The notes under the pieces were generated by a model. It saw only the letters and a program-made list of their open reading frames with translations, had not been told where the DNA came from and did not search any database. Source: Hydractinia symbiolongicarpus (taxonomy: Eukaryota > Cnidaria > Hydrozoa > Anthoathecata > Hydractiniidae). Taken from it: a stretch of 64,000 nucleotides of DNA. The position numbers were made by a program, and so were the translations under genes. Below are positions 61,611 to 64,000 of the stretch, piece by piece. Positions within the stretch are counted from its first letter, which is position 1, and each line of letters starts with the position of its first letter. The DNA lies in NCBI RefSeq assembly GCF_029227915.1, contig NC_079887.1:7068001-7132000 (forward strand), read 5' to 3'.

Positions 61611-64000
61611 TGGTATAAGATAAATACTAATTTTACTAAGATTTTATCTACGTAGGTATATAGTTAGTAGATTAAATTACATTTATTTGTTAAGATTTGA
61701 TGAATTAGGAATTTTGTTTTTTGAAAATCTTTAAGCTCTTTTAAAAATGCGCATATTTTAAAGCTCAAACGCCAAATCAAAATCATTTTATGCTAATACA
61801 ATTAGATCGGTCTAAAAATATTTACAGTCAGTTATAAAATTTCACACCAGCAATATACGAGTCAGCATAACTCACATGTAAGGCACCGTAAGCTACATAC
61901 CTTGTACCTTGGATTTACTTTGTTAATTTGGCGGAGCGTCAAAATGTTAAATTTAGCGCGGATTTTTTGGACGTAAGTAGAAAGCTTTTGATATTTCTTA
62001 AAGAAATACAAAAATTTAAAGATGTAAAACAAGAAAGTAATTTCGTCATGGACTTAATTTGGCACTGGAAGAATAGTTTAATTTGGGAAATATTGCCATT
62101 TTCTGCCAATTGCGCCTAACTTTCTCAGTGCAAAATTTTCTCCCAATAAGGTGCGAGCGAAAACGACCCACATGTAAGTGATACAGACAACCACGAACCA
62201 CTAAAGTACACTCGAGTCACTACGAGCCACATTCAAGTTACATCAGGCACATGCAAGGAGTATGGACCACAAATTAATTTTCGCGGGACTTAATTTTTGG
62301 AAATTTAGACAACATTCGATAAAAATATCCCACAAAAAAATTAAGAAAATGATTAAAAATGTTTCTTTATCTCTTACAAGACAAAAGTTGCCGCAATGCT
62401 TGTTTGTAACGATAATGTTTTGTTTTTTTCTCCTAAGAAACCTTCGTGTTGAAACAAAACATATGTCCTATTTTCATCGAGCAACTTGAAAACTTCGAAA
62501 CAAAATGCAAGGATAAAATATTCTCGAATTTACTACAATTTTGTTTTTGCCCCTCTGTCACTTCTACGCATGTCATAAATATTTTTCAACAAAGTCCTGG
62601 TCCACGCTGTTTTTAAACAATTTTTTACAGAATTTTGAATTTTTGAGCATATTCAGAGCACGATTTTTTCATCTGATCCGGACATATGGTATTTCTTAAA
62701 CTAATCCTGACAAGTGGTACGTTTCAAGCAAAATCTATCGCGTGGTAGTTTTTAAACAAACACTCTTCAAGCAAATCGTGATACATGGAATTCTTCAAAC
62801 AAATTCTGACAAAAGTTATTTTTAAATGCTAACATATGGTGTTTCGATAAAAAATCCTGGCCTATTGTAAAATTTATACAAACCTTGGAATATTTTATTT
62901 TTAAAACATTTGAACATTTAATTGATGTTACATTTGATTTTCAATTTAATTGAAAATCAAAAATTTTGTTACCAATTCATTTTTTTGAAACTTTTTTATT
63001 TTCGAATTCAAAATTTATAAACTAAAATTTAAATATTATAAAATAAAATAAATTTTTCTACTATTCTTTCGGGATCAAATATGATGCAATGAACTAACAG
63101 GATTTATTAACCAACCCCTGTACTCCTGCACAGAGGTATTTTATTAGGAGCGTTTCATAAGGAGCTGAGATTGGTGTTCAATATCTCAAGGAAGTCCTCA
63201 GACTGCCAGGCAGATATATTATTTTTGTTACAAATATCGTTTCAATTGACTTTTGTTTGATATGCGTCAATCCTATTCTCTTGGATTTCTTTTCTTCAAA
63301 AAGATCTTAGAAGTGTTTGAGATCAACTATTTACAGAGTCACTTAATGTTACAGGAGAAAGTTAAGAAATGTAACTACATCAATCAGAAGCAAAATTAAA
63401 GTTCATTCTTCTTAAATCCTTCTTTTAGTTCAGAAAATCCGTTGACATTCATTGACAGTCTATTATAGAACACATTAAATAGCGTTTATTATTGGTCTAA
63501 CATTTCAAATTTCCGATTAACATTCGGGTGTAATAAAGTTTGATCTAGAAGGACAGGTTTGATATGAATCTTGCCGTAGGGATTCCTAGTTTCTTTATAT
63601 TGACTATGTCCCAATACAAGAACCTAAGACGCCCGTGGAGGAGACTGGTTTAACGCTTAACTCATGCGTTACATGCGTAATGAAACTTAGAATTGAAAAG
63701 CAAAACTTTAATTTGAGTTTTCAATCTCCCTTGAGTTAATTTTTAATTTTCAATTTTCAAATTAAATCGAATTAAAATTCAAAAATTTTCAAATTAAATT
63801 ACAAATCAAAATTAGCAACTATTTTTGATTTTAAATTTTCAATAAAATTGAAAATCAAATGACCCCAACCAAGGGCACACGCATTCATAATTACGAATAA
63901 TTGTTTTTGTCATACTGACAAAGGAATGCATCAAAAGAAGATATTTACGGCGTGGATGTCACAAATTTTATTTTATCATAGCTCCAGATTGTATTCAATG
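61611..64000. other. No recognised genes; low-order repeats
   Basis: Very AT-rich. Diverged repeats of a 'caaacaaattctgaca' type unit occur at about 62640-62860. A near-perfect palindrome TTTGATTTTCAATTTAATTG is centred near 62948, with relatives at 63790-63870. The short plus frames at 61928-62119 and 62262-62489 show no motif. Confidence 0.5.

Overview
The window looks like metazoan nuclear DNA that is AT-rich and crowded with transposable elements. A cnidarian, perhaps hydrozoan-like, source is my best guess. I base it on LINEs with esterase or PHD modules, an R2/HERO-like element, Tigger, Kolobok-like, THAP/DDE and Merlin remnants, an intronless NB-ARC/TPR pseudogene, TAGC and TA simple repeats, and short introns with GT..AG ends. 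I saw no prokaryotic operons, CRISPR arrays or rRNA. All calls were read by eye without database searches.

1-9.5 kb: one host gene is clear, a calpain-type cysteine protease on the minus strand. Eight phase-compatible exons run from 9509 down to 1999, with the Cys/His/Asn triad intact. Its introns hold a 1966-bp Tigger/pogo transposon carrying an antisense HIRAN-like ORF, a 254-bp (TA)n tract, and a 53-aa ORF with a signal-peptide-like start. 10.5-21.6 kb: three LINE copies. A minus-strand LINE with an esterase ORF sits inside a plus-strand LINE, splitting it. 21.6-28.1 kb: decayed THAP/DDE, Gypsy, Merlin and C2H2-finger remnants, then a minus-strand LINE with a canonical 2A motif and a PHD finger.

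28.1-39.7 kb is the most interesting part, a three-layer nest. An old HERO-like LINE was split by a Gypsy-type LTR retrotransposon, with 5-bp CTGAT target duplications and an in-frame join once the insert is removed. The Gypsy 5' LTR was then split by a second HERO-like LINE. That LINE has one intact 1418-codon ORF holding reverse transcriptase, a CCHC knuckle, a restriction-like endonuclease and a C-terminal USP-type deubiquitinase domain. The Gypsy element has 116-bp LTRs, one uninterrupted gag-pol ORF, and a primer-binding site that is the exact complement of ten bases of its own LTR, which suggests Tf1/sushi-style self-priming.

40.2-48.1 kb: a minus-strand PHD/APE/RT LINE with two open ORFs lies beside a decayed plus-strand Jockey/I-like LINE. 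48.1-55.5 kb: a broken conserved gene, HERO-derived sequence, an NB-ARC/TPR (NLR-like) pseudogene, a fragment resembling the herpes-tegument-type deubiquitinase fold, and a perfect 50-bp inverted repeat. 58.0-61.6 kb: a 3561-bp DNA transposon flanked by TTAA, with matching 19-bp termini. It carries a multi-exon transposase pseudogene and a convergent two-exon CXC-motif gene joined by a large TA-cored palindrome. The last 2.4 kb shows no gene I can support.
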